Below, in pieces: positions 11,298 to 23,612 of a DNA stretch of 64,000 nt (its first letter is position 1; the number at the start of each line of letters is the position of its first letter). The stretch covers positions 4,154,001 through 4,218,000 of the forward strand of contig OW203771.1 of assembly GCA_934045905.1 (NCBI GenBank). Direction: 5' to 3'. Source of the DNA: Leuctra nigra (lineage: Eukaryota > Arthropoda > Insecta > Plecoptera > Leuctridae). The position numbers were made by a program, and so were the translations under genes. Under the pieces are notes generated by a model. That model was not told the DNA's origin. It made no database searches and saw only the letters and a program-made list of their open reading frames with translations.

Positions 11298-12093
11298 TAT
11301 GATATAAGTGTGTGTACACAATATCAGATCGACAGTTGAACGGTCATTATCAGTTTCATATGCGTTTGAAATTTTCTGCTCTAACTACCTTGCCTTGAAC
11401 TGAAGATTCGAAGGCGCCGTGAATTTGACAGCCAACACGCAAAATGTCCCTAAAATGCAAAATTGTTTGAAAATAACGACAGATTAGACTGAAAATTGGC
11501 AAAAATACCTTAAATGTTGGCACCAATGACCATGCGAAGTTTTAAGTTGGTCGGTCAATCGGTTCTAATAGTTTAAATGTCAAAAATCACAGGAAAAATG
11601 GTTTCAAATTTGAACCAATGGGAGGATTTGGCTGAAAATTTTTATGATTGGGTACAATGTTGGTTGCAATGACTTTGCTAAATTTCAAATTGATTGAATT
11701 TACCAATCGAAAGATAATTTTTCTAAAATTTGAACCAATCTCATGATTTCGTTCAAAAACGATCCCAGAGACCGCATAGGGTACGTTAGTATGTGTGCAA
11801 AATTTCAGATCGATTGGTTGTGCGGTTTGACCTGGGCAGTGCAGACAAAAAAAAAACACACAGAGAAAGTGCCATAAGAGTACCGTGGTGACGCTCGCTA
11901 CGCTCGCTCAATTATTTTGCCAGCTCTGCACTTGTAATACCACTTGTTGTGTACCGCAGAGGTACATGGGTTCGATTATGGGATTTCGTGTGTTCTCTTA
12001 GAAGAGAGTAAAATCCGGGGAAAGTATGCTACATACATGCCACTACTGCCTCCGTCCCACCTTACACCCAATATGTCTTCTTCATTATCTTAA

Positions 12094-13214
12094 CTAGGAA
12101 AACGCTCAGTGTAACGCGTTGATGAGCGAGCACGGATACGCGCAAATTCTCGAACCGGAAATGCGTACACAACGCACAGAAAACATATACATCCATATTG
12201 AATTGATTATGATATCAACTTAAAAGTGTATGCTTTTCATCGAAACTTTAAAATAGCATCTAAGCACCTGGTTCATAAAGCAAATCAGAATCAATTTTCA
12301 ATTAGCACTGGAAAACATTCATTTCGATACTTCATTACTGACAGATATTCGGATACACGCAACACCTCGAACCGAAATTATGTCTATCGAATGTCATTAA
12401 AAGCCATTAATTCATTAGTTTCGTCACATACTTGTATAAAAATCTCCAAAATCTCCAAAAATATTGGTGCCAATCCTTGCTAAGTTTTAAGTTGATCGAT
12501 TAAACCTTTATGATTGAACGGTTCCTTGTTAATTTTCAAAAATCACAGGATCTCGTTCAAAAAATATACCTGGGACCACCCATATGATATGATATGTAGT
12601 GTGTGTACACAATATCAGATCAATCTGTTGAACGGTCATTATAAGTTTCATATCGTTTAAAACTTTCTGCTCTAACTACCTTGCCTTGAACTGTAGATTC
12701 GAAGTCGCCGTGAATTTGACAGCCAACACGCAAAATGTCCCTAAAATGACAAAAACTTTTGAAAATAACGACAGATTAGAGTGAAAATTGGCAAAAATAC
12801 TTTAAATGTTGGTACCAATGACCATGCGAAGTTTTTAGCTGGTCGGTCAATCGGTTCCAGTTTAAATTTCAAAAAATCACAGGAAAAATGGTTTTAAATT
12901 TGAACCAATTGGAGGATTTGGCTGAAATTTTTTTTGAGTGGGTACAATGTTGGTTGCAATGACTTTGCTAAATTTCAAATTGATCAAACCAACCAATCGA
13001 AAGATAATTTTTATAAAATTTGAACCAATCACAGGATACCGTTCAGAAAAGATCCCAGGGATCGCATAGATTACGTTAGTATGTGTACAAAATTTCAGAT
13101 CGATTGGTTGTGCGGTTTGACCTGGGCAGTGCAGGCAAAAAAAAAAAAAAAAAAAAAAACACACAGAGAAAGTGCCATAAGAGTACCGTGGTGACGCTCG
13201 CTACGCTCGCTCAA
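12094..13214 (-). mobile_element. Helitron-like family A element, complete copy
   Basis: CTAG at 12094 is preceded by A (T on the element strand), and the other end is the complement of TTGAGCGAGCG at 13204-13214, followed by T. The copy looks chimeric. Its 12150-12350 part matches the long version found at 34.8 kb and 60.7 kb, then switches at 12350 to the short version (CACGCAACACCTCGAACCG). A run of more than 20 A lies at about 13137-13159. Confidence 0.6.
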
Positions 13215-14118
13215 TCATCCTTTCGTCTCTATTATCCTATATAGTAGCAAGACATTCATGATTTTCTATGCAAATTTCCATCTATAATCTGGAACATTGA
13301 GTAAGTGATCAAGTAACATGAATTTGGTAATTTTAACTCTTCTGGATCGATTTCAAACTCTTTAAAATGACTTGACCGATAAAGCTGAAATTGTGTAAAA
13401 TATGAGATAACGTTGGTTTGATCGCGAAGAAATGTTGATTTTCGACCAATCAGAAGATTTTTTAATTGTTAACCAAAAATCAACTTGACTTGAACTGGTC
13501 TTGGATGAAATTTTGTAAAATGTGTTAAATGTTGGTATTAATAACCTCGCAGAATTTTAAATTGATCAAATCAACCAATCTAAATGCATCTTTCTCTTAT
13601 TTGAACCAATCAAGGGATTAAAAAATTAGTCTTCAAGCCGCTGAATTGGCCCTTACCAGTATGCAAAATTTCAGCTCGATCGGAGAAGCAGTGCTACCAC
13701 AGAACAGTATATCCCCAGGGGCTGGATTCACGGAAGGTATCTGCTAATACGTATTAGCAGTAACATAATGAAACATAATGTAACATAATGAAAAATAGAA
13801 ATATAAAAAAGCGATGATTTGGATATTCGATTTAGGTACTTTCTACTTGATTTTGACTATACTAATCTTATACTTTTAAAACGTATTTTGGATATTACTC
13901 TCACCCACATTAAAACATCATCCGCTGGGGAATTTTTATGTATTTCATTCTTGTTGTCTGCTAGTTGAGGATAATTTCAACTTTTATGCACGCGTTTAGG
14001 TTAGATAAAAATTGAACTCTCAACTGAATGATTGCGTGATCGACTGGCAGTAAGTTGCAGTTATCTTGCAGTTGATGAAGCAGTGTTGAAGTGGCGACGA
14101 AGCAAAGTAGACACTGGA
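13215..14118. other. Upstream region of the protease gene with diverged family A-like modules
   Basis: Between 13320 and 13690 are modules of the same type as family A (GATCAAATCAACCAATC, AAAATTTCAGCTCGATCGG), without recognisable ends. From 13690 to 14118 I see nothing coding. The 5' untranslated region and promoter of the protease gene would be expected here, but no TATA box or initiator stands out. Confidence 0.35.
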
Positions 14119-17100
14119 ATGCATAGTCTAACATATTGCAGTGCAGGTAAGCCCATTATTAATGTTCCTAACATTATTCTCTAATCGGTTGATCCCCTCA
14201 ATCAAAAAATTTTAAATTTCGAAATATATGACAAACATTTTATCAAATTTAACACAACTATTTTCTAAATATTGGCACGAACCTATTTATGTGATTTTTT
14301 GTTTGTTTCTTTGTCTTTTACTGTGGATTTATTTATCGTGTGGTTCATTTAATATTGGAACATAATTAACATAATAATTCACCTAATTAACATAATTAAC
14401 ATTTATAAACATTAACATTAGCACAATTAACATAATGTACATGTCACATCGTTTCTCCAATCGCGCTGAAATTTTGCACAAGTGTAAAGGGGCGGTTTGT
14501 ATACCTATACCCATTTTGTGGAAATCCGCTGATCGGTTCAAATTGAAAATATATCTTCTGATTAGTTGCTCCTAACAATTTGAAATTGTGCCAGAATGTT
14601 AAGACTAACATTTTATGTAAAAAAAATATATAAAAGTTCCAACCAAATCTTCCAATTGGTTACAATTTAATAAATATTTCCGATTGGTTGACAAACAACT
14701 GTTCCGATTAAATTTTAATTTGTCACGGGGATCAAGACAATTCATATTTTACACATTTTAAACCCAGTCGGACGATCTTTTATTACATTATTCTAGAATG
14801 AACGGATATTGTTCAAAATTATGAAGTTCTATAAATGAGTGACAGCGATGGCCCTCCATATTTAATGATAATTTAGTGCTTAGTCTTGCTTGTAAAATCA
14901 TATAGAGGGGTGCAAAATAAGTATAAGTAATAGCCATAAGATAGTAAGTAGCCATATGATAGTAATTATACCTCGCTGGTGGAGAGTAGACAACTGAGAG
15001 TAGACATTACCTACATGAAAGTCCAACTAAACGGACCCGTAAAACAATAGTGTCTTTCTAATTTAATTTAATTTTCTATTCCAAAAATTAAAATATTTCG
15101 CTAAAAGTGAAAATAAACGGCCAAAAAATTGGGATTTTATCTCACGCAATGATTCTACCAAATTTGTACTCTCTAGACTCAAACGTTTGATCCGTAGCGA
15201 TGGGAAAGCATATTATCTTGGTCGTCGCAATTCAGCCATCTGCCAGCAGGAAAGTGATTTTGATGTGTCAAGACACATTTTCACTCTGAAAAGTCGTTAA
15301 TACTCGCAGGAAATTTCGATTCCGATATAAAAAAAATCGTAGAAATTGATGAAAATACATTAGCTCTGTACGTGACATTTGTGACATTTAATCTTGTGTT
15401 GCATGTTGCATATACTGCTGTGAAGTAAGTTATTTTAATTTAAATATTGAAAACCACAGAAAAACATAAAAAGGCTGCCCTACTTTTTCTTAACTGCTTG
15501 ACCGATTGTTTTCAAAATTTAACAGCATAGAGATAAAGAGTAAATCTGTGTCTCTAGTAATCCAAAAAATAATTGAGCGAGCGTAGCGAGCGTCTCCATT
15601 CGGCTCTTTTGGACACTTTCTCTGTTTTTTTGTTTTGTTTTTTTTGTTTTTCCCGCCGCTGTAGGCCACATTTTTTCTTCGATCGAGCTGAAATTTTGCA
15701 CACATTCTAATTTAACCTGGGATTGTTTTTGAGCACTGCCCAATGATTGGTTCAAAAATTATCATTTAAAATCATATCTTCTTATTGGTCGAAAATTAAA
15801 ATGGTCAGATCAAGTTCAAATTATGCATGGCCATTAAGATTATTATTTTCAATTATTTTATAAATTTTCAGCCCAACCAGTAGATAAATTATGCACTTAT
15901 TGACATTTATAAAGTTTTCAAACTGTCAGAAATGGCATTTCAAAACAGAAATTCCACTGCATTCTGGATTGCTCTACGTAGCAAAGCAAAGTGTATAGAT
16001 GGCTATATTCTCAGTTTCAATGGAAGACAGATTATTTTATGTTGAATGAAGTGGATCATATTGCAATACATAATGTAGTCAATATGTAATGTAGGTATTC
16101 ATGTACATAAATATATCAAAATAATTTATTTTAGGATATGGATCGTGCTTCAATAAAAACAACGTTTCGACTAGATAGCATCATATTTTACACACTTCCA
16201 ACTAAATCGGTCAAGAATTTACATACTTATTGCTGTTTTAAGTGTTTCGAATATATGTCCAAAGAGATTGATGGAAAAGTATCATTACAATAATCTGTTA
16301 TTTAATTGATCCAGATTGTTTATGGAAAGTTGAAAGGACAATTGGTAAGTTAGTCATCTTTGATTGAATTGATCGTTCTCGATTGGCGATGTCGTGCGTG
16401 TCGGTGCTCGCTCATCAACGCGTTACACGGAGCGTTTTCCTAGTAAAAAATAATTTTTTTCTCGTTTTGAGGATGTGTTTACATGGGCAATATATGAGTC
16501 TTTTTGGCACCTCTGCCCTGAAATAACTAAAAGAAATATAAAACTCTAGGGCCACTAGAGACACAGATCTACTCTTTATCTATAACCTGTGAAAATTTGA
16601 AGACAATCGTTAAAGCCGTTTAGAAAAAAAGTAGGGTCCGCTTTTATGTGCTTCATAAAACATGGATTTCAACTTGCATTTCTAATTGCGTGTGCTAAAC
16701 GGATTGCTGTGTAACTCGAGTAGCACTGTGCTTGGCAGCGTCGTCCTACCCAAGGCTCGACTAGATAATATCTTACGTAATCATTTTCTTTTCTTCCAGC
16801 CACATTGCTGCTGGTGTTGAGTTACTGTAATGCCGGAGAATTCAGAACAACTCCTCCTTCCACGCAGTCTTGTAAGTATAACCAACAAAATATCTTATAC
16901 AAGTTCAATACGAGAGTCGAGTTTATTTGATTGAGTTTTCTCCATAACTTTCACACCGTTTTTCTGATCTAGCTGAAATTTTTCGAAGATGAAGGTTAAT
17001 TCTTCTTCCTCTTCTTAAAATTGGCATGACAAGAACATAAATGACAAAAATAATAAAATATAATAGAAGTACGTGCGCCGATACAAGCGCAGTCCGCCAA

Positions 17101-20100
17101 TCTTGTTTTATTTATTTGATTTTAATTTTAAATTTACCTATTTGATTTTGTTAATTCTCAACTAATGTACCAGTACTAACAGATTCTCATAAGAACATTT
17201 TGTAGCTCTACTAAGGGCGTATTTAGGGGGGGGGGGGGCCGAGGGGGCCATGCCCCCCCCCCCCCCCCCCCCCCCGAAATCAGGGTTTCATCGAAGAAAG
17301 TAAGCACATTTAAAATAATATGTGAAAAAAAACTTATAAATAGACAGATCATGTTAAAATCGTTCCAAAGTGGTTAAAATTCCAAAAATTTTCGAATTTT
17401 TGATATTTTTTAATTTATAATTTTCCAAAATAGCTATACACTGCGATTCAAAATTGCACCTAAATGAATGACCTTGATCCAAAATTTTCTCGGGGGCTGC
17501 GCCACCGAAACCCCTGTTATCCACTGTCATTTTTCAAAATATTAGTAATGTCTGCCCCCCCCCCCCCCCCCCCCCCCCCCGAAATTTAATCCTGGATACG
17601 CCCTTGAGCTCTACCATTGCTCTACCATAGCATTTCGACGTGAATGCCCCTGTATTAGTTCCAGACTGTGGTATCCAAGGCAACAGCTATGGCCACGGCG
17701 TGTTGAGAACATACATCGATGGTGGAGAGGAGACAACTGAAGGCCAGTATCCGTGGCACGCTGTTATCTACAGGAAGTTGAAGAGTGATGATTCGTACTC
17801 TCCGATGTGTGCAGGGACGCTTATTCACCCGAGGCTGGTCGTCACAGGTAGGAAATTGATCTCTAACAATCTCAAATCGCTATGGAAACTGACGGTTGCG
17901 TCAAATTTTCCCAAAATACCTCAGTCTCCTCAAGGCTCATTATTTACTCCACTGTTATGCAATTTTTGGAGGTAGTTTTGATACCCATTTTCTTGTAATA
18001 CTATTGAGAAAATTAAATAAGTATTTAAGAAAAAAAACATTTTTTTTCACATATTTTGTGAAAAAATAATAATTTTGTTGCAAGTATTTCTTAAAATTTC
18101 TCAACAGCATTACGAGAAAATGGGTATCAAAACTACCTCCCAAAGTTGCATAACAGTGGAGTTAATAAAGAGCCTTGGGGAGACTTAGGTATTTTGGGAA
18201 AATTTGACACAATCCGTCAGTTTCCATAGCGATCACAAGGACTCTTAAAAGCAAGAGGGAAGACTATACTTTGATTTTTTATTGTAAAAAACTTCTGTTA
18301 CTTTGTTTTTATCCAGATGACAGTTTGTTTGATAGAGGATAATTTTTCTGTCATACAAAGATTGTTTGCTTCATTTGCTAAATAGTTTATAAGGACAATC
18401 CTCTCATTGATTGAAGGTGATATAAAACGTGATATGGTTAAAAAGTGAATCTGCGAATATTTTCCGATGAAATTAAAATTTAAGAAGGTCCAGACCAACA
18501 TTATATTATTATTTTACACATTTCAGGAAATAAGATTCAGATTTAAATTAATGGTAATTTTGATATTTTTCAGCTGCTCATTGCGCATGGAGTGAAATCT
18601 TTGCAAAAGTAATGAACCCTGAAGAATTCATGGTAGGATTAGGGAAACAGCTCAGGTCTTTTGAAGCCGAAGAAGTCGATGCACAGATAATGCATGTGAA
18701 AAGAATCGATGTACAAAACCGTTACCAAGGCAGGAGAACGTTCCACCAGTTTGACATCGCTCTTCTGAAACTGAACACATCGGTTGAGTTAACGGACAAT
18801 GTCAATGTTGTCTGCATGGACTGGAATCAGAAACTATATCGCGAGCATTTGTCACCCGGTGTGGAAGGAGAGGTAAGAACTCGTTCCTGTGTTAATTTTG
18901 TATTTATTGCGTTGGCACTAAATAAAGACTTATTGGTACTTTATTAAATTCATTATAAGGAGTATGCACGAGAAAGCTCACGGCCTTCTTACTGCCTAAA
19001 TTTCGCCATGACAGTCCCAAAAAACAAAAGTCAAACGTGACAGCCGGTTTTTAAATTGTATTTAGTATTTGTCTATACTCTTTTACATCTGCTTTCTTGT
19101 GCAAATGTTATCCCTAGTGTTAATATTTAATGGTTAGACTATTCAATCAATGATAATGGATTTTGATTGATTCCAACATTACATTTTCCAGAAGGTGCGT
19201 GTCAAATTTCGCTAAATGCCTGAATGTATGTTTGACATAAATGCAGACAAGCTTTAACATGAATAATGTCAAATATCACTGTCAGTGCCCTAAAGATATC
19301 GCTTTCAAACTATTTCCACAAAATAAAGCCCTCGTCAAGCTTGAGCCTAGGCTTGATATACCCGTCATGGCGGCCAAAAATCAAAATCACAGATCACGTG
19401 CATACTCCTTTGCAGTTGTGTATTAGTAACTCAGGGGCCAGATGGCTAACAAATGTTAGCCATCGGCCCATCATCTATACCGGCATAACTTAGTTTTATT
19501 TTATTTATCAATTTTGAAAATTCAGATAACAATGGTGACAGATCATGACGAAAAAGTACCAAAAGACTTGGAATTTACTTAGAATATCAAACATTTTCCG
19601 GAGCTGCGCCCCTGAAATAGCTAATTGTAGCGTCACTGCGTTTCAAAACTGAACCAAAACGAGTGACATTGATCGAAAACTTTCTAGCCCCATGTTTTCC
19701 ATTGTCATTTGTCAAAATATTAATTATGTCCGGCCCCTCCCGAAATTTCAACCTGAATACGCCGTTGTATTTCTCTGAGCAAAATCTAGCCTTCGTCTTG
19801 CATCATGATCATAACTTGTTATACAAACAACTGAAAAGTGTCAAAACATTCACCTCAAACAAGGTACAAATTGTCCGATAAATGCTCGGGAATTCAAAGA
19901 TATCTCCTGCCTTTCAAATGATCTTACAACAGGGTAAGGTATTGTATGAAGAAAACAGAAACTCATTCTGTTTTCAAACACAGTATTATCTACTCTGTAT
20001 CAACTGTATTATGGGCCAACTTCACGCTTGATCCACCCTCCCCCCCCCCCCCCCCCTGAAGAAACGTCATTATTTCGAAGCCGGGTAGACCGATCGGTAC

Positions 20101-21195
20101 GAAATTACCGCCAAACGATTCGGAATGGGAACAGTCAATCTAGAATTTTACTATGTATGAGACCGGAAATGACGTCATTAAAATTTTAAAATTATTATAT
20201 AATCAATCCCCTCTCAATGATACTATTCATATAGATACAAATTATATGTGGCAGTGCAGTAAGATTATAGCAGCCATTTTAAAAACCGAAGTGTTGTCAT
20301 ATCTAGAAAACGGGTTGACTAATTGGAATGAAACCTTTGCTATACTTTACTTTTCTTGGTTACCAAATCGTATATGGCAATTTTTTCCCCCAAGGATTTA
20401 GTAATTGTTTATCCGAAATAGTTACCTACACGTTGTGAGAATTTACTAAAAAAAGAAGTGATATCCCCATAAAAAGAACATTCCGTGTAAAAATACCAGC
20501 TAGTCTCTTCAACTAAAGAAAATTAAAGAAATCTACAAACTCGGCCCTGAAAAGTAGTGATATCAAAAAATGGGCCAATCCAAAAATGTATTTTAAAAAT
20601 AAAAAAATTATGGCGAATCGTTTTTAAGGCATCATTTATATTTTATGTACAGATATGTACAGATACACGATGCGCCAAGTATTTTTAGATTTTTAAAATA
20701 AAGTTTTGACTTGGTCCATTTTTTGATATCACTACTTTTCAGTAGTTAAGGATTTCTTTAATTTTTTTAGCTGAAGAGACTTGGCTGGTATTTTTACACG
20801 GAGTGTTTTTATGGAATATCTGTATAACCTTGCCTATTACTTCAGCTTGCAGGTTGGGGTTTCACTTCCGATGGAGAGCTTAGCGAAACGCTTCAGAAAG
20901 CATCAATGCCCTATGTTTCGGTTGACGATTGCTACAACGCCGTACCAGGAGAGTGCCAGAGCCTACTTTACCCTTGACAGATTCTGTGCGGGCTATGCGA
21001 ACAAAAGTACAAGTACCTGTAGTGGAGATTCGGGGGGAGGACTGGTTTTCAAGGACAATACAACATGGAGGTATTACCTTCAAGGGATCTTCGGTTTGAA
21101 TTTCGCTCCAGTGTCGACAAGAAGTGTCTGCTACGCACAGACTTACATCGGTTTCACGCAAATCTCCAATCACATGGAGTTCATTCGGAAGAGGT
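14119..21195 (+). CDS. Secreted trypsin-like serine protease (modular/ModSP-like), domain 1, with a one-base frameshift
   Basis: Proposed exons: 14119-14146 (ATG, nine codons), 16800-16871, 17631-17847, 18574-18872 and 20846-21195. The first two join in phase and give a signal peptide with TLLLVLSYCNA before GEF. Next comes VPDCG, then the activation-type start IDGGEETTEGQYPWHAVIY, CAGTLIHPRLVVT|AAHC (His, split by an intron), then QFDIALLKL (Asp). The last exon has LAGWGFTSDGELSETLQ, FCAGYANKS, CSGDSGGG (Ser) and a C-terminal helix HMEFIRKR. The pattern resembles ModSP/HP14 or factor C-like proteases that start Toll or prophenoloxidase cascades in haemolymph. Problems: one extra base near 20960-20964 shifts frame between GECQS and YFTLDRF, and exon 16800-16871 does not join 17631 in phase. 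A reading through the last donor stops after IIIGY. It may be a decayed gene or have assembly indels. Confidence 0.68.
14460..14760 (+). repeat. Diverged family A-like modules in protease intron 1
   Basis: AATCGCGCTGAAATTTTGCAC, followed by repeated GATTGGTTG and AATTTGAAATTGTG phrases, resembles the internal modules of the Helitron-like elements. No termini are preserved. Confidence 0.35.
15460..16660. mobile_element. Palindromic host element split by a Helitron-like insertion
   Basis: Arms at about 15472-15566 and 16553-16645 are inverted copies: GATAAAGAGTAAATCTGTGT on the left pairs with ACACAGATCTACTCTTTATC on the right, and CTACTTTTTCTTAAC pairs with TTTAGAAAAAAAGTAG. The complete family A element at 15573-16443 lies at the centre of the palindrome. 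Confidence 0.5.
15573..16443 (+). mobile_element. Helitron-like family A element, complete copy (871 bp)
   Basis: It starts TTGAGCGAGCGTAGCGAGCG after A and ends CACGGAGCGTTTTCCTAG before T. It is noncoding and lies in protease intron 1. Confidence 0.62.
17212..17606. mobile_element. hAT-type MITE with 8-bp target duplication, next to a protease splice acceptor
   Basis: AGCTCTAC occurs at 17204-17211 and 17607-17614. The element ends TAAGGGCGTATTTAGG and, inverted, CAAGGGCGTATCCAGG, followed inside by poly-G/poly-C tracts. The 8-bp duplication and terminal repeats fit hAT. Its right end is only 24 bases before the exon at 17631, so most of the polypyrimidine tract of that acceptor is the target duplication plus 16 bases. 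Related copies lie at about 19550-19768 and 50958-51190. Confidence 0.7.
17876..18233. mobile_element. Foldback element just after a protease splice donor
   Basis: The arms pair over roughly 150 bp: ATCGCTATGGAAACTGACGG with CCGTCAGTTTCCATAGCGAT, and GATACCCATTTTCTTGTAAT with ATTACGAGAAAATGGGTATC. The element begins about 28 bases after the GT at 17848. Confidence 0.6.
18957..19411. mobile_element. Possible MITE with short inverted ends
   Basis: AAGGAGTATGCACG at 18957-18970 pairs with CGTGCATACTCCTT at about 19398-19411. There are no open frames of interest and no target duplication was identified. Confidence 0.35.
19550..19768. mobile_element. Diverged copy of the 17.2-kb hAT MITE family
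   Basis: It shares AGCTGCGCCCCTGAA, CATTGATCGAAAACTTTCT, GTCATTTGTCAAAATATTAA and CCCGAAATTTCAACCTG-type phrases with the right half of the element at 17212-17606. Confidence 0.45.
20058..20817 (+). mobile_element. Family B fragment abutting the catalytic-Ser exon of the protease
   Basis: It carries ACCGGAAATGACGTCATT-type modules and the palindromic end (CATTCCGTGTAAAAATACC on the left, GGTATTTTTACACGGAGTG on the right). It stops about 28 bases before the exon starting at 20846, so it lies next to or within the branch-point region of that intron. Confidence 0.55.
20846..21195 (+). pseudogene. Catalytic-Ser exon of protease domain 1, frameshifted
   Basis: With the acceptor TACTTCAG the reading is phase 0 from the upstream exon and gives LAGWGFTSDGELSETLQKAS. 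That frame would stop at TGA (20973-20975). Skipping one base in CAGAGCCTAC (20957-20966) restores YFTLDRFCAGY and CSGDSGGG. The two halves match the trypsin fold only in different frames. It is either a genuine inactivating insertion or a base-calling error. Confidence 0.65.
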
Positions 21196-21227
21196 GTAAG
21201 TATAGTATTATCATTGGTTATTAATAG

Positions 21228-23612
21228 GGCTAGGATGTTTAGGACATATCCTTTTTTCGTTTTTTGTTCAGACACGTCTAAAAATTATGTGTTCCTGATT
21301 TCAAAAATATGTGTTTCATTTTGCCTGAAAATTCATTTTTCTCAATTTTTTTATGAATTCAGTCCTTTTCTTGCTATTTTAAGGTCTTTTTGTCCTTTTT
21401 TAAATTATTGGGAACAAAAAGATAAAATGTTTGTTGCAAGCTACAACAATTTTATGAATTTTTGTCTAGACCACAATTCATAGAATTTCCGTCCACCATT
21501 TGGATGTACATCAACAAATTCACACTTGATATATTGACACATTCATATAATAATTTCAAGTTAATTTTAATATATTACTCCAAGTCCAACTCCTAAACCG
21601 AAAATCGAATAAGTAATATGTTGACGAATCTAGTGGAGCGGTCGCTCCACGCCAGCCAAGTCGTACGGCGCGCGCACACTCTCATATAAAGGCTGGAGCA
21701 AACCCACTTTTACTGTAAGCATCAAAGTGGCATTTTCGGCCTACTGGATCTTAAAATTGGAAAATCTCACGTTGTTGCGAAATTTCTAAATTTCGAGCTA
21801 TGGCCCACCCCACCACATATACCAAATTTGGGAACAATAGGTTACGCCCTTTGCGCGCTAGAGGGCCGTGAAAACAGTGTTTTAGGGCGGTTTTCATAAT
21901 AATCTCAGTAGTAGTAGTAGTAGTAGGGTGGAGCTAAAATCCGGTAACAAGGCCACAGCCTAAACGGCTGAACCGATTGATCTCACATTTTTACCACGTG
22001 TGCACTTTTGGCGTCTGATTTAACCTTCACCCCATGAATTTTTTGTGCCGCCATTTTGAAACCGGAAGTGACGTCATATCTCGTCAATGGCTTGACCGAT
22101 CGGAACGAAATTTGCGCCAAACGATTTGGACGGTGAACTATATGCATTATCAGTAGCAAAAGACTAAACATTTTGTTAATGAAACCGGAAATGACGTCAC
22201 GAAATTTGAAATACATCGATTGGCATTTCGGCAACAAAGATTGATCCGATTATTTTGATATTTTTGTAACGTATGTACTTTTGATATCTCATTTGACTTA
22301 TTATAAAACCAACCGGAAGCCGCCATTTTGAAACCGGAAGTGACATCATATCTCAATAACGGCTAAACAGATTTGAACGAAACCAGCGCTAAACAATTTA
22401 GACGGTCAACTTTATGTATTATCATTAATAATATTTGCAGTTTCCCATACCGAAACCGGAAATGACGTCACACATTTTAAAAATCTTACAAATTTACATT
22501 TTGATACAATAAATATACTATTTGAGACGGCTTATAATAAAATTTTATCAAGTTTAAATTATAATTCAAGGGTCAGAGATTTCAGTCGCCATTTTTAAAC
22601 CGGAAGTAACGTCATATCTTGAAAATTGGTTGACTGATCGGTATGAAACTACCGCCAAACGATTCGGAAGGTCATCTCTATGGAATATGAACAGTACAAA
22701 TAGAATTTTCCTATTTATGAGACCGGAAATGACGTCATTCAAATTTAAAAAATTATTATAATCCCCTCCTATATAATAAATACGTATTCAGAAAGCCTAA
22801 AATGATACACATCATTTATAGATATACATTCTATGTGGCAGTGCAGTAAGTTCAGCAGCCATTTTGAAAACCGAAGTGTTTCCATATCTCGGAACTGGGT
22901 TGACTGATTGGAATGAAACCTTTGCTATTCTTCGTGAAAGATCATTTAAAGCAATTATTTAGGACCATACGCTGCTATTCATTAGTGGTAACGAAATTGT
23001 AAAGGGTGATGATTTTTTAAAAGAATTTAGTAATTGTTCATTTCATATGTGTCACAAGTTGTTAGAATAAACTAAAAAAAGGAGTGATGTCCCCATAAAA
23101 AACACTTCGTGTAAAAATACCAGCCAAGTCTCTTCAACTAAAAAAAAAATATGAAATCTAAAAATTCTGCACTGAAAAGTAATGATATCAAAAAATTTGC
23201 CAAGTCAAAACTTTATTTGAAAATCAAAAAATACTTGGCGCATCGTTTTTTTTAGGGCATTATAGGTATACTATGTATGTATATTTCATGTATAATTTAT
23301 AATTGGCTTATACTTCCAAGCTATTTATGTACACGATGCGCCAAGTATTTTTTGATTTTCAAATAAAGTTTTGACTTGGCAAATTTTTTGATATCATTAC
23401 TTTTCAGTGCAGAATTTTTAGATTTCATATTTTTTTTTTAGTTGAAGAGACTTGGCTGGTATTTTTACACGAAGTGTTTTTTATGGGTATAGATTACATA
23501 ACATAAAATGGCATTGGTCCTTTTTCGGGATTTTGTGGTCCTTTTTTATAAGTTTAAAGGTATATTTGCCTGCCTTTTTGGACGTTTCAAAGGTCCTAAA
23601 CATACTAGCCCT
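21228..23612. mobile_element. Putative TIR element enclosing family B copy 2
   Basis: TAGGGCTAGGATGTTTAGGA at about 21228 pairs with TCCTAAACATACTAGCCCTA ending near 23612. Inside lie ACGTCC- and GTCCTTTTT-rich flanks and the family B element. The right flank also occurs, inverted, at 2838-2948. TAGGG ends suggest hAT, but no clean 8-bp duplication is visible. Confidence 0.4.
21628..23487 (+). mobile_element. Family B element, copy 2
   Basis: It has the ATCTAGTGGAGCGGTCGC hairpin end, the TTTTCGGCCTACTGGATC leader, one exact CCGGAAGTGACGTCA (22062-22076) with several one-base variants, and a terminal palindrome of about 400 bp (23086-23487). It is the inverted counterpart of the copy at 28916-30777. 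Confidence 0.65.

Larger units (their letters stand above)
9645..11911 (-). mobile_element. Helitron-like family A element, split by a second copy
   Basis: In minus orientation the element runs from TTGAGCGAGCG (complement at about 11901-11911) to CCTAG (9645). It is interrupted between 9926 and 11298 by a plus-strand copy of the same family. Rejoining the halves restores the sequence seen uninterrupted at 61361-61375. The 3' terminal zone contains GATGAGCGAGC and the palindrome AACGCGTT, about 30 bases from the end. It is noncoding and nonautonomous. Confidence 0.6.

Noticed and set aside
16800..17847. Direct join of the signal-peptide exon to the VPDCG exon
   Set aside because: Phases disagree (one base left over against a phase 0 start). 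An exon is missing or there is an indel, so no joined protein is claimed.
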